A stretch of 64,000 nucleotides of DNA from Xanthomonas fragariae (GCF_017603965.1 NZ_CP071955.1:1550001-1614000), one strand, 5' to 3'. Shown: positions 37,571 to 47,747, counted from the first letter of the stretch. Numbers and translations: made by a program. The notes: generated by a model from the letters alone, not told the origin.

Positions 37571-39991
37571 GTGCAGGTCCGGTCATGCAGCGCGCTGGTC
37601 CACGTGCTGACCCGCAGGGAAGTCTGCAAGGCAAGCGGCGCCGCACTCGCGGTGCTGGGTGCTGCACCGGCTGCTTGCGCGGTTGCTACGTCGGTCACTG
37701 CGCAGGCAGCGGATAAACCATCGCTGCCTGAGGTTGCCGCCGCCGATGCCGTGCAGTTGTGGTATCGCGAACCGGCCAACCAATGGGTGCAGGCGTTGCC
37801 GGTCGGCAACGGCCGGCTGGGCGCGATGGTGTGGGGCGGCATTGCCCACGAGCGCCTGCAACTCAACGAAGACACGCTGTATGCAGGCGGCCCGTACGAC
37901 GCCACCAGCCCCGAGGCATTGGCGACGTTGCCGCAGGTGCGCGCTCTGATTTTTTCCGGCCGCTATGCAGAGGCCGAAACGCTGGCCGACGCCAAGCTGC
38001 TTTCGCGTCCGCTCAAGCAGATGCCGTATCAACCGTTGGGTGATCTGTTGCTGGATTTCGATCGCGCCGACGGCATCAGCGACTATCGTCGCCAGCTCGA
38101 TCTCGATACCGCGATGGCGACTACCACGTTCCGTTCCTGCGGTGCATTGCATCGGCGCGAAGTGTTCGTGTCGGCACAATCGCAATGCATCGTGGTGCGC
38201 CTGTCGTGCGATCGTGCGCGCGCCATCTCGTTGCGCGTGGGCATCGATAGTTCACAGAGCGGCGAGGTCACGGTGGAGCGGGACGGCCTGTTGTTCAGCG
38301 GTCGCAACGGCAGCTTTGCGGGCATCGACGGCAAGCTGCGCTTCGCATTGCGCGTGTTGCCGCAGATCAAGGGCGGCACGGTCGGCTATTTACGCGACCG
38401 TCTGCGTATCGAAGGCGCCGATGAAGTGGTGCTGCTGCTTACGGCCGCTACCAGCTACCGACGCTACGACGCGGTCGATGGCGATCCGCTTGCGCTGACC
38501 GCAGCAAGCATGCAGAAGGCCGGCAAGCTTGACTACGCCGCAGTGCTGCGCGCGCACCTGGCCGATCACCAGCGGTTGTTCCGGCGCGTGGCGATCGACC
38601 TGGGCACCAGCGAAGCAGCGCAGCTGCCCACCGACGAACGCGTGCAGCGTTTTGCTCAGGCAAACGATCCGGCGCTGGCTGCGCTGTATCACCAGTTCGG
38701 TCGGTATTTGCTGATCTGCAGCTCGCGGCCTGGTACTCAGCCGGCCAATCTGCAGGGCATCTGGAACGACCTGATGCAGCCGCCGTGGGAAAGCAAGTAC
38801 ACCATCAACATCAACACCGAGATGAACTACTGGCCTAGCGAAGCCAACGCGCTGCACGAGTGCGTCGAACCGCTTGAATCCATGTTGTTCGATCTGGCCA
38901 AAACCGGCGCGCGCACCGCACGCGCGATGTACGACGCACCCGGCTGGGTGGTGCACAACAACACCGATCTGTGGCGCCAGGCCGGCCCGATCGATGGCGC
39001 GAAGTGGAGCCTGTGGCCGATGGGCGGCGTGTGGCTGCTGCAGCAGCTGTGGGACCGCTGGGATTACGGCCGCGACCGTGCTTATCTGGGCAAGATCTAT
39101 CCCCTGTTCAAGGGCGCTGCGGAGTTCTTCGTCGCCACGTTGGTAAAGGATCCGCAGACCGGTGCGATGGTGACCAATCCCTCGATGTCGCCGGAAAATC
39201 AGCATCCGTTCAATGCCGCGCTGTGCGCTGGCCCCACCATGGATGCGCAACTGCTGCGCGATCTATTCGCGCAATGCATCGCGATGAGCAAGTTGCTCAA
39301 GGTGGACGATGCCTTTGCACAACACCTGAGCACGCTGCGCGAACAATTGCCGCCCAACCGCATCGGCAAGGCGGGGCAGTTGCAGGAATGGCAACAGGAC
39401 TGGGACATGGACGCGCCGCAGATCCATCACCGTCATCTCTCGCATCTGTACGCGCTGCATCCCTCCAGCCAGATCAATCTGCGCGATACGCCAGAGCTTG
39501 CCGCCGCGGCAAAGCGCACGCTGGAAATCCGTGGCGATAACACCACCGGCTGGGGCATCGGCTGGCGCTTGAATCTGTGGGCACGTCTGGCCGATGGCGA
39601 GCATGCGTATCGCATCCTGCAACTGCTGATTTCCCCAGAGCGCACCTACCCGAATCTGTTCGACGCGCATCCGCCGTTCCAGATCGATGGCAACTTTGGC
39701 GGCACTGCCGGCATCACCGAGATGTTGCTGCAGAGCTGGGGCGGCAGTGTGTTTCTATTGCCCGCGTTGCCCAAAGTATGGCCGCGCGGCAGCGTGCGCG
39801 GTTTGCGCGTGCGCGGCGCTGCCAGCGTGGACCTGGAATGGGATGCAGGTCGCTTGCAGCAGGCACGCGTGCACAGCGACCGTGGCGGGCGCTATCAACT
39901 ATCTTACGCAGGGCAGACCCTGGACCTGGAACTGAGTGCAGGCCGCACCCAGCAGGTTGGCTTCGACAACGACCGATTGGTGACGCAATGA
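37571..39991 (+). CDS. GH95 alpha-L-fucosidase
   Basis: About 806 aa. The N-terminus carries a possible Tat signal (LTRREVCKASGAALAVLGAA). The GH95 core is clear: WVQALPVGNGRLGAMVWGG, LNEDTLYAGGPYD, SRPGTQPANLQGIWND, NTEMNYWPSEANAL, and the C-terminal FQIDGNFGGTAGITEMLLQS. It should remove alpha-1,2-fucose from xyloglucan side chains. The start is uncertain: the GTG at 37571 has AAGG upstream, but a GTG at 37604 is possible. It overlaps xylB by an ATGA. Confidence 0.9.
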   Translation: MQVRSCSALVHVLTRREVCKASGAALAVLGAAPAACAVATSVTAQAADKPSLPEVAAADAVQLWYREPANQWVQALPVGNGRLGAMVWGGIAHERLQLNEDTLYAGGPYDATSPEALATLPQVRALIFSGRYAEAETLADAKLLSRPLKQMPYQPLGDLLLDFDRADGISDYRRQLDLDTAMATTTFRSCGALHRREVFVSAQSQCIVVRLSCDRARAISLRVGIDSSQSGEVTVERDGLLFSGRNGSFAGIDGKLRFALRVLPQIKGGTVGYLRDRLRIEGADEVVLLLTAATSYRRYDAVDGDPLALTAASMQKAGKLDYAAVLRAHLADHQRLFRRVAIDLGTSEAAQLPTDERVQRFAQANDPALAALYHQFGRYLLICSSRPGTQPANLQGIWNDLMQPPWESKYTININTEMNYWPSEANALHECVEPLESMLFDLAKTGARTARAMYDAPGWVVHNNTDLWRQAGPIDGAKWSLWPMGGVWLLQQLWDRWDYGRDRAYLGKIYPLFKGAAEFFVATLVKDPQTGAMVTNPSMSPENQHPFNAALCAGPTMDAQLLRDLFAQCIAMSKLLKVDDAFAQHLSTLREQLPPNRIGKAGQLQEWQQDWDMDAPQIHHRHLSHLYALHPSSQINLRDTPELAAAAKRTLEIRGDNTTGWGIGWRLNLWARLADGEHAYRILQLLISPERTYPNLFDAHPPFQIDGNFGGTAGITEMLLQSWGGSVFLLPALPKVWPRGSVRGLRVRGAASVDLEWDAGRLQQARVHSDRGGRYQLSYAGQTLDLELSAGRTQQVGFDNDRLVTQ

Positions 39992-41481
39992 GCTTGTACG
40001 TAGGATTGGATGTGGGCACGCAGAGCGTCAAGCTGGTGGCCTACGATCCGCAAGAGCGCGAGGTGGTCGCCACGATCGCCGCACCCATGGAACTGATCAG
40101 CCGCGCCGACGGCACTCGCGAGCAACAGGCCCAGTGGTGGATCCACGGTATCGTGCATTGCTTCGCGCAGCTCGATGGCGAGCAGCGTGCACAGGTGCGT
40201 GGCATCTCCGTCTCCGGCCAGCAGCACGGCTTTGTGCCGGTGGCCGCCGATGGCAGCGTCACCGCACCGGTGAAGCTGTGGTGCGACACCAGCACTGCGC
40301 TGGAATGCGACCAGATCATGGACGCGGTGGGCGGGGTGGCTGGCAGTGTGGCCACCGCAGGCAACCCGATCATGGCCGGCTACACCGCCTCCAAATTGCC
40401 GTGGACGCGCAAGCATCGCCCCGAGGCGTATGCGGCAATGACCACGGTGATGCTGCCGCACGATTACGTCAACTTCTGGCTCACCGGCGAGCGTTTCGCC
40501 GAAGTCGGCGATGCCTCCGGCACCGGTTGGCTGGACGTGCGCACGCGGCAGTGGTCCGAGCGCATGCTCGGCGCCGTCGATGCACAGCGCGACCTGCGCG
40601 ATGCACTGCCGCCGCTGGTCGAAACGGGTGCAGTGTATGCGTTGTCCGACGCAGCTGCCGAAGCGCTGAGTCTTCCTGCCGGCGTGCGGGTTACCACCGG
40701 CGGTGGGGACAACATGATGGCCGCGATCGGCACCGGCAACGTGGTGCCTGGTCGCCTGACCATGAGCCTGGGCACCTCCGGCACATTGTTCGCTTACGCC
40801 GACCACCCGGTGGTGGACGACGACGCACGCTGGGCCGCGTTCTGCTCCTCCAGCGGCGGCTGGTTGCCGCTGATCTGCACCATGAACTGCACCGTCGCCA
40901 CCGAGGCGGTGATGCGCATGTTCTCCATCACCCGCGAACAGACCGAAGCGCTGATTGCCAGCACCACACCGGGTGCCGATGGCTTGGTGTTGCTGCCGTT
41001 CTTCAACGGCGAGCGCACCCCGGATTTGCCGGCCGCACGCGGCTGCCTGTTCGGTATGGATCTTCACAACACCAGCCCGGCGCACTTCTATCGCGCCGCG
41101 ATGGAAGGCGCGACCTACAGCTTGCGCAATGGCTTCGATGCCTTCGTTGCCGCAGGCCTGCAGTTCGACACCATCCTGCTCACCGGCGGCGGCGGCAAGA
41201 GCGCGCAGTGGCGGCAGATGGTGGCCGATGTCTTCAATTTGCAGGTCGTGGTGCCGACCCAGCCCGAAGGCGCCGCATTCGGTGCCGCGTTGCAGGCCCT
41301 GTGGGCCTGCGATCGCGATGACGGCGGTGCGGACGCATTGTCGGATGTGGTGCTGGAGCATTTGCAGATCGACCACGCGCTATCGGCGCGTCCGGATTCG
41401 CAGCGCGTGGCCCAGTATCAGCAGCATTATCAGAACTTTCTCAAGCACCTGCATGTCGTCACCCCGCTCTACGCCGGCTGA
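39988..41481 (+). CDS. xylB: Xylulokinase
   Basis: 497-aa FGGY-family kinase that phosphorylates D-xylulose. N-terminal ATPase motif [17 protein letters not shown], the QHGFV loop ([12 protein letters not shown]), [13 protein letters not shown], and the C-terminal FGGY signature region ending in [15 protein letters not shown]. The ATG overlaps the GH95 stop (ATGA), tying xylose catabolism to xyloglucan breakdown in one transcription unit. xylA follows by 35 bp. Confidence 0.95.
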   Translation: MSLYVGLDVGTQSVKLVAYDPQEREVVATIAAPMELISRADGTREQQAQWWIHGIVHCFAQLDGEQRAQVRGISVSGQQHGFVPVAADGSVTAPVKLWCDTSTALECDQIMDAVGGVAGSVATAGNPIMAGYTASKLPWTRKHRPEAYAAMTTVMLPHDYVNFWLTGERFAEVGDASGTGWLDVRTRQWSERMLGAVDAQRDLRDALPPLVETGAVYALSDAAAEALSLPAGVRVTTGGGDNMMAAIGTGNVVPGRLTMSLGTSGTLFAYADHPVVDDDARWAAFCSSSGGWLPLICTMNCTVATEAVMRMFSITREQTEALIASTTPGADGLVLLPFFNGERTPDLPAARGCLFGMDLHNTSPAHFYRAAMEGATYSLRNGFDAFVAAGLQFDTILLTGGGGKSAQWRQMVADVFNLQVVVPTQPEGAAFGAALQALWACDRDDGGADALSDVVLEHLQIDHALSARPDSQRVAQYQQHYQNFLKHLHVVTPLYAG

Positions 41482-41516
41482 CTTTTACTCCCCAGAACCG
41501 AAGGACATCTCACCCC

Positions 41517-42857
41517 ATGAGCAACACCGTTTACATCGGCGCGAAAGAATATTTTCCCGGCATCGGCAAGATCGGCTTCGAAGGCCGCGACTCGGACAAC
41601 CCGCTTGCGTTCAAGTTCTACGACGCCGACAAAAAGATTGGCGACAAAACCATGGCCGAGCATCTGCGCTTTGCAGTGGCCTACTGGCACAGTTTCTGCG
41701 GCAACGGCGCCGATCCGTTCGGCCCGGGCACGCGCGCCTATCCGTGGGACGTTGGCAATACCGCATTGAACCGTGCCGAAGCCAAGGTCGATGCTGCGTT
41801 CGAGTTCTTCACCAAGCTCGGCGTGCCGTACTACTGCTTCCACGACATCGATCTGTCGCCCGATGCCGACGACATCGTTGAGTACGAAAGCAATCTCAAG
41901 CACATGGTGGCCATCGCCAAGCAGCGCCAGGCCGATACCGGCGTCAAGCTGTTGTGGGGCACCGCAAACCTGTTCTCGCACCCGCGCTACATGAATGGTG
42001 CCGCGACCAATCCGGACTTCAATGCGGTGGCGCGCGCTGCGGTGCAGGTCAAGGCCGCCATCGAGGCAACCGTGGAATTGGGCGGCGAAAACTACGTGTT
42101 CTGGGGCGGCCGCGAAGGCTATGCCTGCCTGCATAACACGCAGATGAAGCGCGAGCAGGACAACATGGCGCGCTTCCTCACACTGGCGCGCGACTACGGC
42201 CGCGCCATTGGGTTCAAGGGCAATTTCCTGATCGAGCCCAAGCCGATGGAGCCGATGAAGCACCAGTACGACTTCGACAGCGCCACGGTGATCGGCTTCC
42301 TGCGTCAGCACGGACTGGATCAGGATTTCAAGCTCAATATCGAAGCCAACCACGCCACGCTTTCTGGTCACAGCTTCGAGCATGACCTGCAGGTCGCCTC
42401 TGATGCCGGTTTGCTCGGCAGCATCGATGCCAACCGCGGCAATCCCCAGAACGGCTGGGACACCGACCAGTTCCCGACCGATCTGTACGACACCGTCGGC
42501 GCGATGCTCGTGGTGCTGCGTCAGGGCGGGCTGGCACCGGGCGGCCTGAATTTCGATGCCAAGGTGCGGCGTGAATCCTCCGACCCGCAGGATCTGTTCC
42601 TAGCCCACATCGGCGGCATGGATGCATTCGCACGCGGGCTGGAAGTGGCCCATGCGCTGCTCACTTCGTCGCCGTTGGAACGCTGGCGTGCCGAGCGTTA
42701 CGCCAGCTTCGACAGCGCTGCCGGTGCGGCGTTTGCCGATGGCACCAGCACATTGGTGGACCTGGCCAACTATGCTGCGAGCAGCGGTGAGCCGAAGCAG
42801 ATCAGCGGCCACCAGGAAGCGTATGAAAATCTGATCAATCAGTATCTGACCCGTTGA
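41517..42857 (+). CDS. xylA: Xylose isomerase
   Basis: 446-aa metal-dependent aldose isomerase (D-xylose to D-xylulose), long (class II) form. Signatures: [16 protein letters not shown] (catalytic His), [53 protein letters not shown] and [19 protein letters not shown]. An AAGGA ribosome site precedes the ATG. Works with xylB upstream and the symporter downstream. Confidence 0.97.
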   Translation: MSNTVYIGAKEYFPGIGKIGFEGRDSDNPLAFKFYDADKKIGDKTMAEHLRFAVAYWHSFCGNGADPFGPGTRAYPWDVGNTALNRAEAKVDAAFEFFTKLGVPYYCFHDIDLSPDADDIVEYESNLKHMVAIAKQRQADTGVKLLWGTANLFSHPRYMNGAATNPDFNAVARAAVQVKAAIEATVELGGENYVFWGGREGYACLHNTQMKREQDNMARFLTLARDYGRAIGFKGNFLIEPKPMEPMKHQYDFDSATVIGFLRQHGLDQDFKLNIEANHATLSGHSFEHDLQVASDAGLLGSIDANRGNPQNGWDTDQFPTDLYDTVGAMLVVLRQGGLAPGGLNFDAKVRRESSDPQDLFLAHIGGMDAFARGLEVAHALLTSSPLERWRAERYASFDSAAGAAFADGTSTLVDLANYAASSGEPKQISGHQEAYENLINQYLTR

Positions 42858-42941
42858 TGTCCCGTGGCCGGCGGCGCACTGCCTCGCCGGCCGATGTCGG
42901 CCAACTCGTGGCCGCTCCTTTGCATGCTTCCAGGTGAACCC

Positions 42942-44369
42942 ATGTCCAGTGTCTTCATAGACGGTGCCCCCGATGCCGGCGAGAACACCCGTTTCATCAT
43001 CCTGATCAGTTGCGTGGCCACGATCGGCGGCTTTTTGTTCGGTTTCGACAGTGGCGTGATCAATGGCACGGTCGATGGCCTGAAGCAGACCTTCCAGTCC
43101 AGCGCCGCCGAGACCGGGTTCGAAGTCGCCTCGATGCTGCTGGGTTGCGCCATCGGCGCCTTCTTCGCCGGCCGGCTGGCCGACCGCTGGGGTCGCCGCG
43201 CCGTCCTGATCATTTCTGCGGCGCTGTTCCTGCTCTCGGCCATTGGCGCCGGTGCTTCGCACAATTCCGGCTTTTTCATCCTCGCCCGTGTGATGGGCGG
43301 CTTTGCGGTGGGCGCGGCCAGCGTCATCTCGCCGGCCTATATCGCTGAGGTCGCCTCTGCGCGCTATCGCGGCCGGCTCGCCACGCTGCAGCAGATCGCC
43401 ATCATCAGCGGGCTGTTCTGCGCGTTTCTGAGCAACTATCTGCTTGCCAATGCCGCCGGTGCCTCCACCGAGCCGCTGTGGGGCGGGCAGGCCGCATGGC
43501 GCTGGATGTTCTGGATGCAGGCGGTCCCGTCGTTGCTGTTCCTGGTGCTGTTGCTGGTCATCCCGGAGAGCCCGCGCTTTCTGGTGGTCAAGGGCCGCCG
43601 CGAGCAGGCGCTGGTGGTGTTGAAGCGTCTGTACGGCAACGCCGCCGCGCAGACCAAGTTGACCGAGATCTCGGGCTCGATGTCGGCAGACCAGCACAAG
43701 CCCAAGTTCTCCGACCTGATCAACAAGGCCACCGGCAAGGTCCGCCCGATCGTCTGGATCGCTGTGGGCCTGGCGGTGTTCCAGCAATTGGTCGGCATCA
43801 ACGTGGTGTTCTACTACGGTGCGGTGCTGTGGCAGGCGGTAGGCTTCTCCGAGCAGGACGCACTGCTGATCAACGTGCTCTCTGGCGGCCTCAGCATCGG
43901 CGCCTGCCTGGTCACGGTGATGCTGGTCGACAAGATCGGCCGCAAGCCGTTGCTGTGGATCGGCTCGGCGGGCATGGCGGTGTCGCTGGCCCTGGTGACC
44001 TACGCCTTCGCCACGGCTTCGCTGGATCCCAACGGCAAGCTCGCCATGTCCGACGCCATGGGCATGCTCGCGCTGGTGGCCGCCAACGTCTATGTGGTGT
44101 TCTTCAACGCCTCGTGGGGCCCGGTGATGTGGGTGATGCTGGGCGAGATGTTCCCCAACCAGATCCGCGGCTCGGGCCTGGCGATTGCCGGAGCTGCGCA
44201 GTGGACGGCCAACTTCGCCATCACCGTCAGCTTCCCGATCCTGCTCGGCAGCATCGGCCTGGCCGGCGCCTATGGCATCTATACGGTTGCCGCGCTTATC
44301 TCGGTATTCTTTGTGCTTAAGTACGTCCACGAGACCAAGGGCAAGGAGCTTGAGCAAATGGAAGGCTGA
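42942..44369 (+). CDS. Sugar/H+ symporter, MFS (xylose transporter type)
   Basis: 475 aa, twelve predicted membrane segments, sugar-porter family. Motifs: GGFLFGFDSGVINGTVDGL, GRLADRWGRRAVLII (loop 2-3), IPESPRFLVVKGRREQAL (after TM6), QQLVGINVVFYYGAVLW (TM7 substrate site) and HETKGKELEQME at the end. Position after xylA makes D-xylose the likely substrate, but glucose or other hexoses are not excluded. The ATG at 42942 gives the usual start MSSVFIDG. Confidence 0.92.
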   Translation: MSSVFIDGAPDAGENTRFIILISCVATIGGFLFGFDSGVINGTVDGLKQTFQSSAAETGFEVASMLLGCAIGAFFAGRLADRWGRRAVLIISAALFLLSAIGAGASHNSGFFILARVMGGFAVGAASVISPAYIAEVASARYRGRLATLQQIAIISGLFCAFLSNYLLANAAGASTEPLWGGQAAWRWMFWMQAVPSLLFLVLLLVIPESPRFLVVKGRREQALVVLKRLYGNAAAQTKLTEISGSMSADQHKPKFSDLINKATGKVRPIVWIAVGLAVFQQLVGINVVFYYGAVLWQAVGFSEQDALLINVLSGGLSIGACLVTVMLVDKIGRKPLLWIGSAGMAVSLALVTYAFATASLDPNGKLAMSDAMGMLALVAANVYVVFFNASWGPVMWVMLGEMFPNQIRGSGLAIAGAAQWTANFAITVSFPILLGSIGLAGAYGIYTVAALISVFFVLKYVHETKGKELEQMEG

Positions 44370-44406
44370 TTTGTCTGTTATTCCTGCTATCTGCATGAAA
44401 AGCAAA

Positions 44407-44423
44407 AAAGGCCGCGCATTGCG
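44407..44423 (-). terminator. One half of the tRNA-Glu terminator stem (split by IS4)
   Basis: This 17-bp arm is complementary (15 of 17) to the arm at 45697-45713 on the other side of the IS4 element. Read on the minus strand, this half is followed by TTTTTTGCTTTT, as expected for the end of the tRNA-Glu transcript. With the IS removed the two halves would form a GC-rich stem of about 17 bp. Confidence 0.7.
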
Positions 44424-44424
44424 C

Positions 44425-45696
44425 GTAATGCTGTTCACTTAAGCGGAGCAGCCTTTCGATCTACCGGATAGCGGGTCTTCGAGATCTTCACCGTCCTTGG
44501 CCGCGTAGGCCTTGGACGGTGATCGAGGAACAGGCTCGCGATGCCTGAGCGAAGCTGGGATAGGCGTCTTCCTGTGGCGGAAGCCGGATTGGCTGCGGCC
44601 ATCACGATGAGTTGCACTGCGATGTACTGGCAGACCGGTGTGAATCGGATGTCCGCAGGCGTTGTGCCAAACGCCACAGCTGCCTGACCGGCTTCACGTC
44701 CAATGATGTTGTAAGCCAGCAGCAACCCCCAGACTTCCTGGTACACCAAGTCGATCTTCTTGCTGCGTAAGGTCGTTGCGTTGTGCTGCATCGAGCTTTT
44801 GATGTCGCGCAAACCCAGTTCGATTTCCCATCGCTGCTGGTAAAGCGTTGCGACAGACTTGGCGCTGTAAGTGGTGGCAGGCAGCGAGGTCAGTACCGCC
44901 ACCAAGTCCTTGCGTGCTGGTGTCAGCCAGTGGCGTGCAGTGCCAGTATTGGCGAGCGACAGCAACAGATCAGCGCTCCAGAACCCTTTGTCGAACCAGG
45001 TGACCGAATGGTCGGGAATGAAGTGTAAAAACGGCTCGCTCAAGCGAATTTGGCTGCGGCGGTAGAGACCGAGCTGAGCATTGAGCAAGACATGCGAGCG
45101 TACGTTCATCAGTGCAACCAATCGCAGCATGGGAAATGGCGTCTGACGGTCCGTGCTGGGATTGCCGGAACCAAAATGTTCGCGCAGTGCTTCGGTGTCT
45201 GGCGTACGCAGCAGCGCGCCATCCAGGGTAAAGACCTGCAATCCCTGCCATCCATCGCCTTGGTAGCGTTCGCCGCCCTATTGCGCCCCAATCGTTGCAA
45301 ACAGGTGGTGGACCGGATCGGCACCCAGTCGCGCGCGCGCCTGACTGACGCCGCTGCGCGCCAACAGATCTTCTGAGGCCAGCCCTTGTGCGCAGATGTT
45401 CAAACGACGTGCGAACTCGTGCACCGGTTCGTCACGGAACAACGCCATGCCCAGAACAAGCCACAACACCTGATCACTGGGAAGGCGCCGACGTCGGATA
45501 CTGGCCTGAGAAGACAGTTCCAGCGCGCTGGCCACCCACTCCACCGGAATATTCTGCGTAAAAGTGCTCAGGTCGGAGAAGTTGAACAGGTCGCCAAGGT
45601 CGAACAGCTGCTGTTGAAGGGACACAAAAAAATCCGATACCAGGAGGTCTGGTATCGGATTTTCGGTGACTCATTTGCTTAAGTGAACAGCATTAC
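44425..45696 (-). mobile_element. IS4-family insertion sequence
   Basis: The 20-bp terminal repeats at 44425-44444 and 45677-45696 are perfect inverted copies (GCTTAAGTGAACAGCATTAC on the right). The element is about 1.27 kb and encodes a single transposase on the minus strand with an internal stop. No direct target duplication is obvious; instead the flanks are inverted arms of a terminator hairpin. Confidence 0.88.
44435..45625 (-). pseudogene. IS4-family transposase with an in-frame stop
   Basis: One continuous frame of about 396 codons, broken by a TAG at 45280-45278 (context FATIGAQ-stop-GGERYQGDGW, where Trp is expected). The first part holds the IS4 N-terminal domain (VEWVASALELSSQASIRRRR, then LPSDQVLWLVLGMALF). 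The second holds the DDE core: LDGALLRTPDTEALREHFGS, HSVTWFDKGFWSADLLL, and YQQRWEIELGLRDIKSSMQH (Y-2-R-3-E-6-K signature). A single nonsense change separates it from an intact gene. Confidence 0.85.
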
Positions 45697-45713
45697 CGCA
45701 ATGCGGGGGCTTT
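45697..45713 (-). terminator. Other half of the tRNA-Glu terminator stem
   Basis: CGCAATGCGGGGGCTTT, complementary to 44407-44423 across the IS4 element. It lies 26 bp downstream of the tRNA-Glu 3' end, the expected place for its terminator. The stem is now separated by 1.27 kb of inserted DNA. Confidence 0.7.
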
Positions 45714-45738
45714 GGCGTGTTCTGCGGCAGGACGACGG

Positions 45739-45813
45739 TGGTGCTCCCTAGGGGACTCGAACCCCTGTTTTAGCCTTGAGAGGGCCACGTCCTGACCATT
45801 AGACGAAGGGAGC
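45739..45813 (-). tRNA. tRNA-Glu(CTC)
   Basis: Read on the minus strand: acceptor GCTCCCT/AGGGAGC, D-arm CGTCTAATGGTCAGGAC, anticodon stem TGGCC/GGCTA enclosing CTCTCAA (anticodon CTC), T-arm CAGGGGTTCGAGTCCCCT, discriminator A and encoded CCA at 45741-45739. All arms fold normally. Confidence 0.94.
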
Positions 45814-45860
45814 GTTTGGTGCGTCTTGTGTAGCACGCTAGTATAGTGGGCTAAAAGCCG

Positions 45861-47225
45861 TTGGGCAATCCTGAAACACAAGACGGAAGCGCCATCATCG
45901 AATCCTCAGTTCCATCTCCGTTCACGCTGCGTGTCATCCCCCGCGATCAGCACACCATCTCGCGCAAGGACATCAGCCCTAACGCGCTACGCGTACTGTA
46001 TCGTCTGCGCGAATCCGGCTTCGGTGCCTACCTGGTCGGCGGCGCAGTCCGCGATTTGTTGGTGGGCGGCCATCCCAAGGATTTCGATGTCGCCACCAGC
46101 GCCACCCCGGAAGAAGTCAAAGCGCTGTTTCGCAACTGTCGTCTGATCGGCCGCCGTTTCCGTCTGGCGCACGTAGTGTTCGGTCGCGAGATCATCGAAG
46201 TGGCGACATTCCGCGCCAACATCGACGACGGCAGTGGCGACCGTGAGCTGGATAATGGGCGGCTGGTACGCGACAACGTCTACGGCACCATCGAAGACGA
46301 CGCGATCCGTCGCGACTTCACCTGCAACGCCTTGTACTACGCCATCGAAGATTTTTCGGTGCGCGATTACTGCGGCGGCTTCGAAGACGTGCAGGCGCGC
46401 CTGATGAAAATGATCGGCGACCCGGAGCTGCGTTATCGGGAAGATCCGGTGCGCATGCTGCGTGCGGTGCGTCTGGCGGCCAAATTGAATTTCGATATTG
46501 AAGCAAGCACTGCCGAGCCGATTCCGCGTCTGGCCGGGTTGTTGTCTGAAGCCGCGCCAGCGCGGTTGTTCGAAGAAATTCTCAAGCTGTTCCTGTCCGG
46601 GCACGGCGTGGCCAGTTTCGAAGGCCTGGAGCGTTATGGCCTGCTCGGCGTGCTGTTCCCGGAAAGTGCGGCTGCGCTGCGTTCCAACCGCAGCGGCGCG
46701 CTGCGCGCCATGGTGCTGGAAGGTCTGCGCAATACCGATGCGCGTGTGGCCAACGATGAAACGGTGTCGCCCGCGTTCCTGTTCGCGTTGTTGCTGTGGC
46801 CAGCGTTCTGCCGCACCTTGATGGGCTTGCAGGCGCAGGGCGTGCTGCCGGAAGACGCGCAGCGTCGCGCAGCCGACCGGGTCACCTTGCATCAGCTGGA
46901 ACGTGTAGCGTTGCCGCGCCGTTTTTCGCTGCCGATGCAGGAAATCTGGCTGTTGCAGACGCGGTTCTCCTCGCGTCAGCGCAAGCGCGTGTTGCGCAGC
47001 TTGTCGCATCCGCGCTTCCGTGCGGCGTTCGATTTCCTGGTGCTGCGTCAATTTGCGTCAGCTGATCACGCGACCGATGTCGAATTCTGGCGCGAGGCAC
47101 AGAAGTCTTCCGGCCCGGAACTGGCTGATGTGATCGAAACCGCGCAGACCGATCACGAGGGCGAAGAGGGCGCGCCGCGCAAGCGTCGCCGCCACCGCCG
47201 CAACGGCGCGCCTGCAGGCGAGTAG
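45861..47225 (+). CDS. pcnB: Poly(A) polymerase I
   Basis: About 443-454 aa; adds 3' poly(A) tails that promote RNA decay. The nucleotidyltransferase motif is VGGAVRDLLVGGHPKDFDVA, followed by RNRF-type core RLIGRRFRLAHVVFGREIIE, RRDFTCNALYY and REDPVRMLRAVRLAAKL; the C-terminus is basic (RKRRRHRRNG). There is no ATG near the start. TTG at 45861 is the first standard codon but lacks a ribosome site. AUC at 45894 or 45897 lies 4-7 nt after GGAAG (45885-45889). E. coli pcnB uses AUU, so a non-canonical start is plausible. Confidence 0.93.
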   Translation: MGNPETQDGSAIIESSVPSPFTLRVIPRDQHTISRKDISPNALRVLYRLRESGFGAYLVGGAVRDLLVGGHPKDFDVATSATPEEVKALFRNCRLIGRRFRLAHVVFGREIIEVATFRANIDDGSGDRELDNGRLVRDNVYGTIEDDAIRRDFTCNALYYAIEDFSVRDYCGGFEDVQARLMKMIGDPELRYREDPVRMLRAVRLAAKLNFDIEASTAEPIPRLAGLLSEAAPARLFEEILKLFLSGHGVASFEGLERYGLLGVLFPESAAALRSNRSGALRAMVLEGLRNTDARVANDETVSPAFLFALLLWPAFCRTLMGLQAQGVLPEDAQRRAADRVTLHQLERVALPRRFSLPMQEIWLLQTRFSSRQRKRVLRSLSHPRFRAAFDFLVLRQFASADHATDVEFWREAQKSSGPELADVIETAQTDHEGEEGAPRKRRRHRRNGAPAGE

Positions 47226-47228
47226 GGC

Positions 47229-47714
47229 ATGCACACTGCCTTTGTCGGCCTGGGTGCCAACCTGGGCCAGGCCGACGCCAGCGTGCGTGCGGCCATCGCC
47301 GCCCTTGGGGTGTTGCCGCAATCCAAGTTGATTTCGGCGTCGCGCCTGTACCACACGCCGGCCTGGGGCCGCGAAGACCAGCCCGATTTCATCAACGCCG
47401 TGGCGCAGCTGCACACCGTGCTGGCGCCGCTGCAACTGCTGGATGCCTTGCTCGGTATCGAGCAGGACTTCGGTCGCGAGCGTCTGGTCGGCGAGCGCTG
47501 GGGCCCCCGCACGTTGGATCTGGATCTGCTGCTGTATGCCGATCAGGTGATTGATCTGCCGCGCCTGCAGGTGCCGCACCCACATCTGCAGGCGCGTGGG
47601 TTTGCGCTGTTGCCGCTGTCAGAACTCGCGCCCGAGGCAATCATTCCGGGCCATGGAACAGTGCGGCACGCCCTGCAAACCATCGATGTCTGCGGGCTGG
47701 AGCCGATTGGGTAG
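47229..47714 (+). CDS. folK: HPPK, 6-hydroxymethyl-7,8-dihydropterin pyrophosphokinase
   Basis: 161 aa, folate pathway. Motifs: FVGLGANLGQADASVRAAI, SRLYHTPAWGREDQPDFINA, GRERLVGERWGPRTLDLDLL (signature with the two Asp metal ligands) and VPHPHLQARGFALLPL. It follows pcnB by 3 bp, an arrangement also found in E. coli (pcnB-folK), and begins the folate/pantothenate gene run. Confidence 0.95.
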   Translation: MHTAFVGLGANLGQADASVRAAIAALGVLPQSKLISASRLYHTPAWGREDQPDFINAVAQLHTVLAPLQLLDALLGIEQDFGRERLVGERWGPRTLDLDLLLYADQVIDLPRLQVPHPHLQARGFALLPLSELAPEAIIPGHGTVRHALQTIDVCGLEPIG

Positions 47715-47747
47715 ATAATGGCCGCTTATCACCCACGTAATGAGTTT

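Noticed and set aside
35041..37905. 954-codon minus-strand open frame opposite the GH31 gene
   Set aside because: It is the antisense shadow of the alpha-xylosidase gene, which has intact catalytic motifs; the antisense protein matches nothing.
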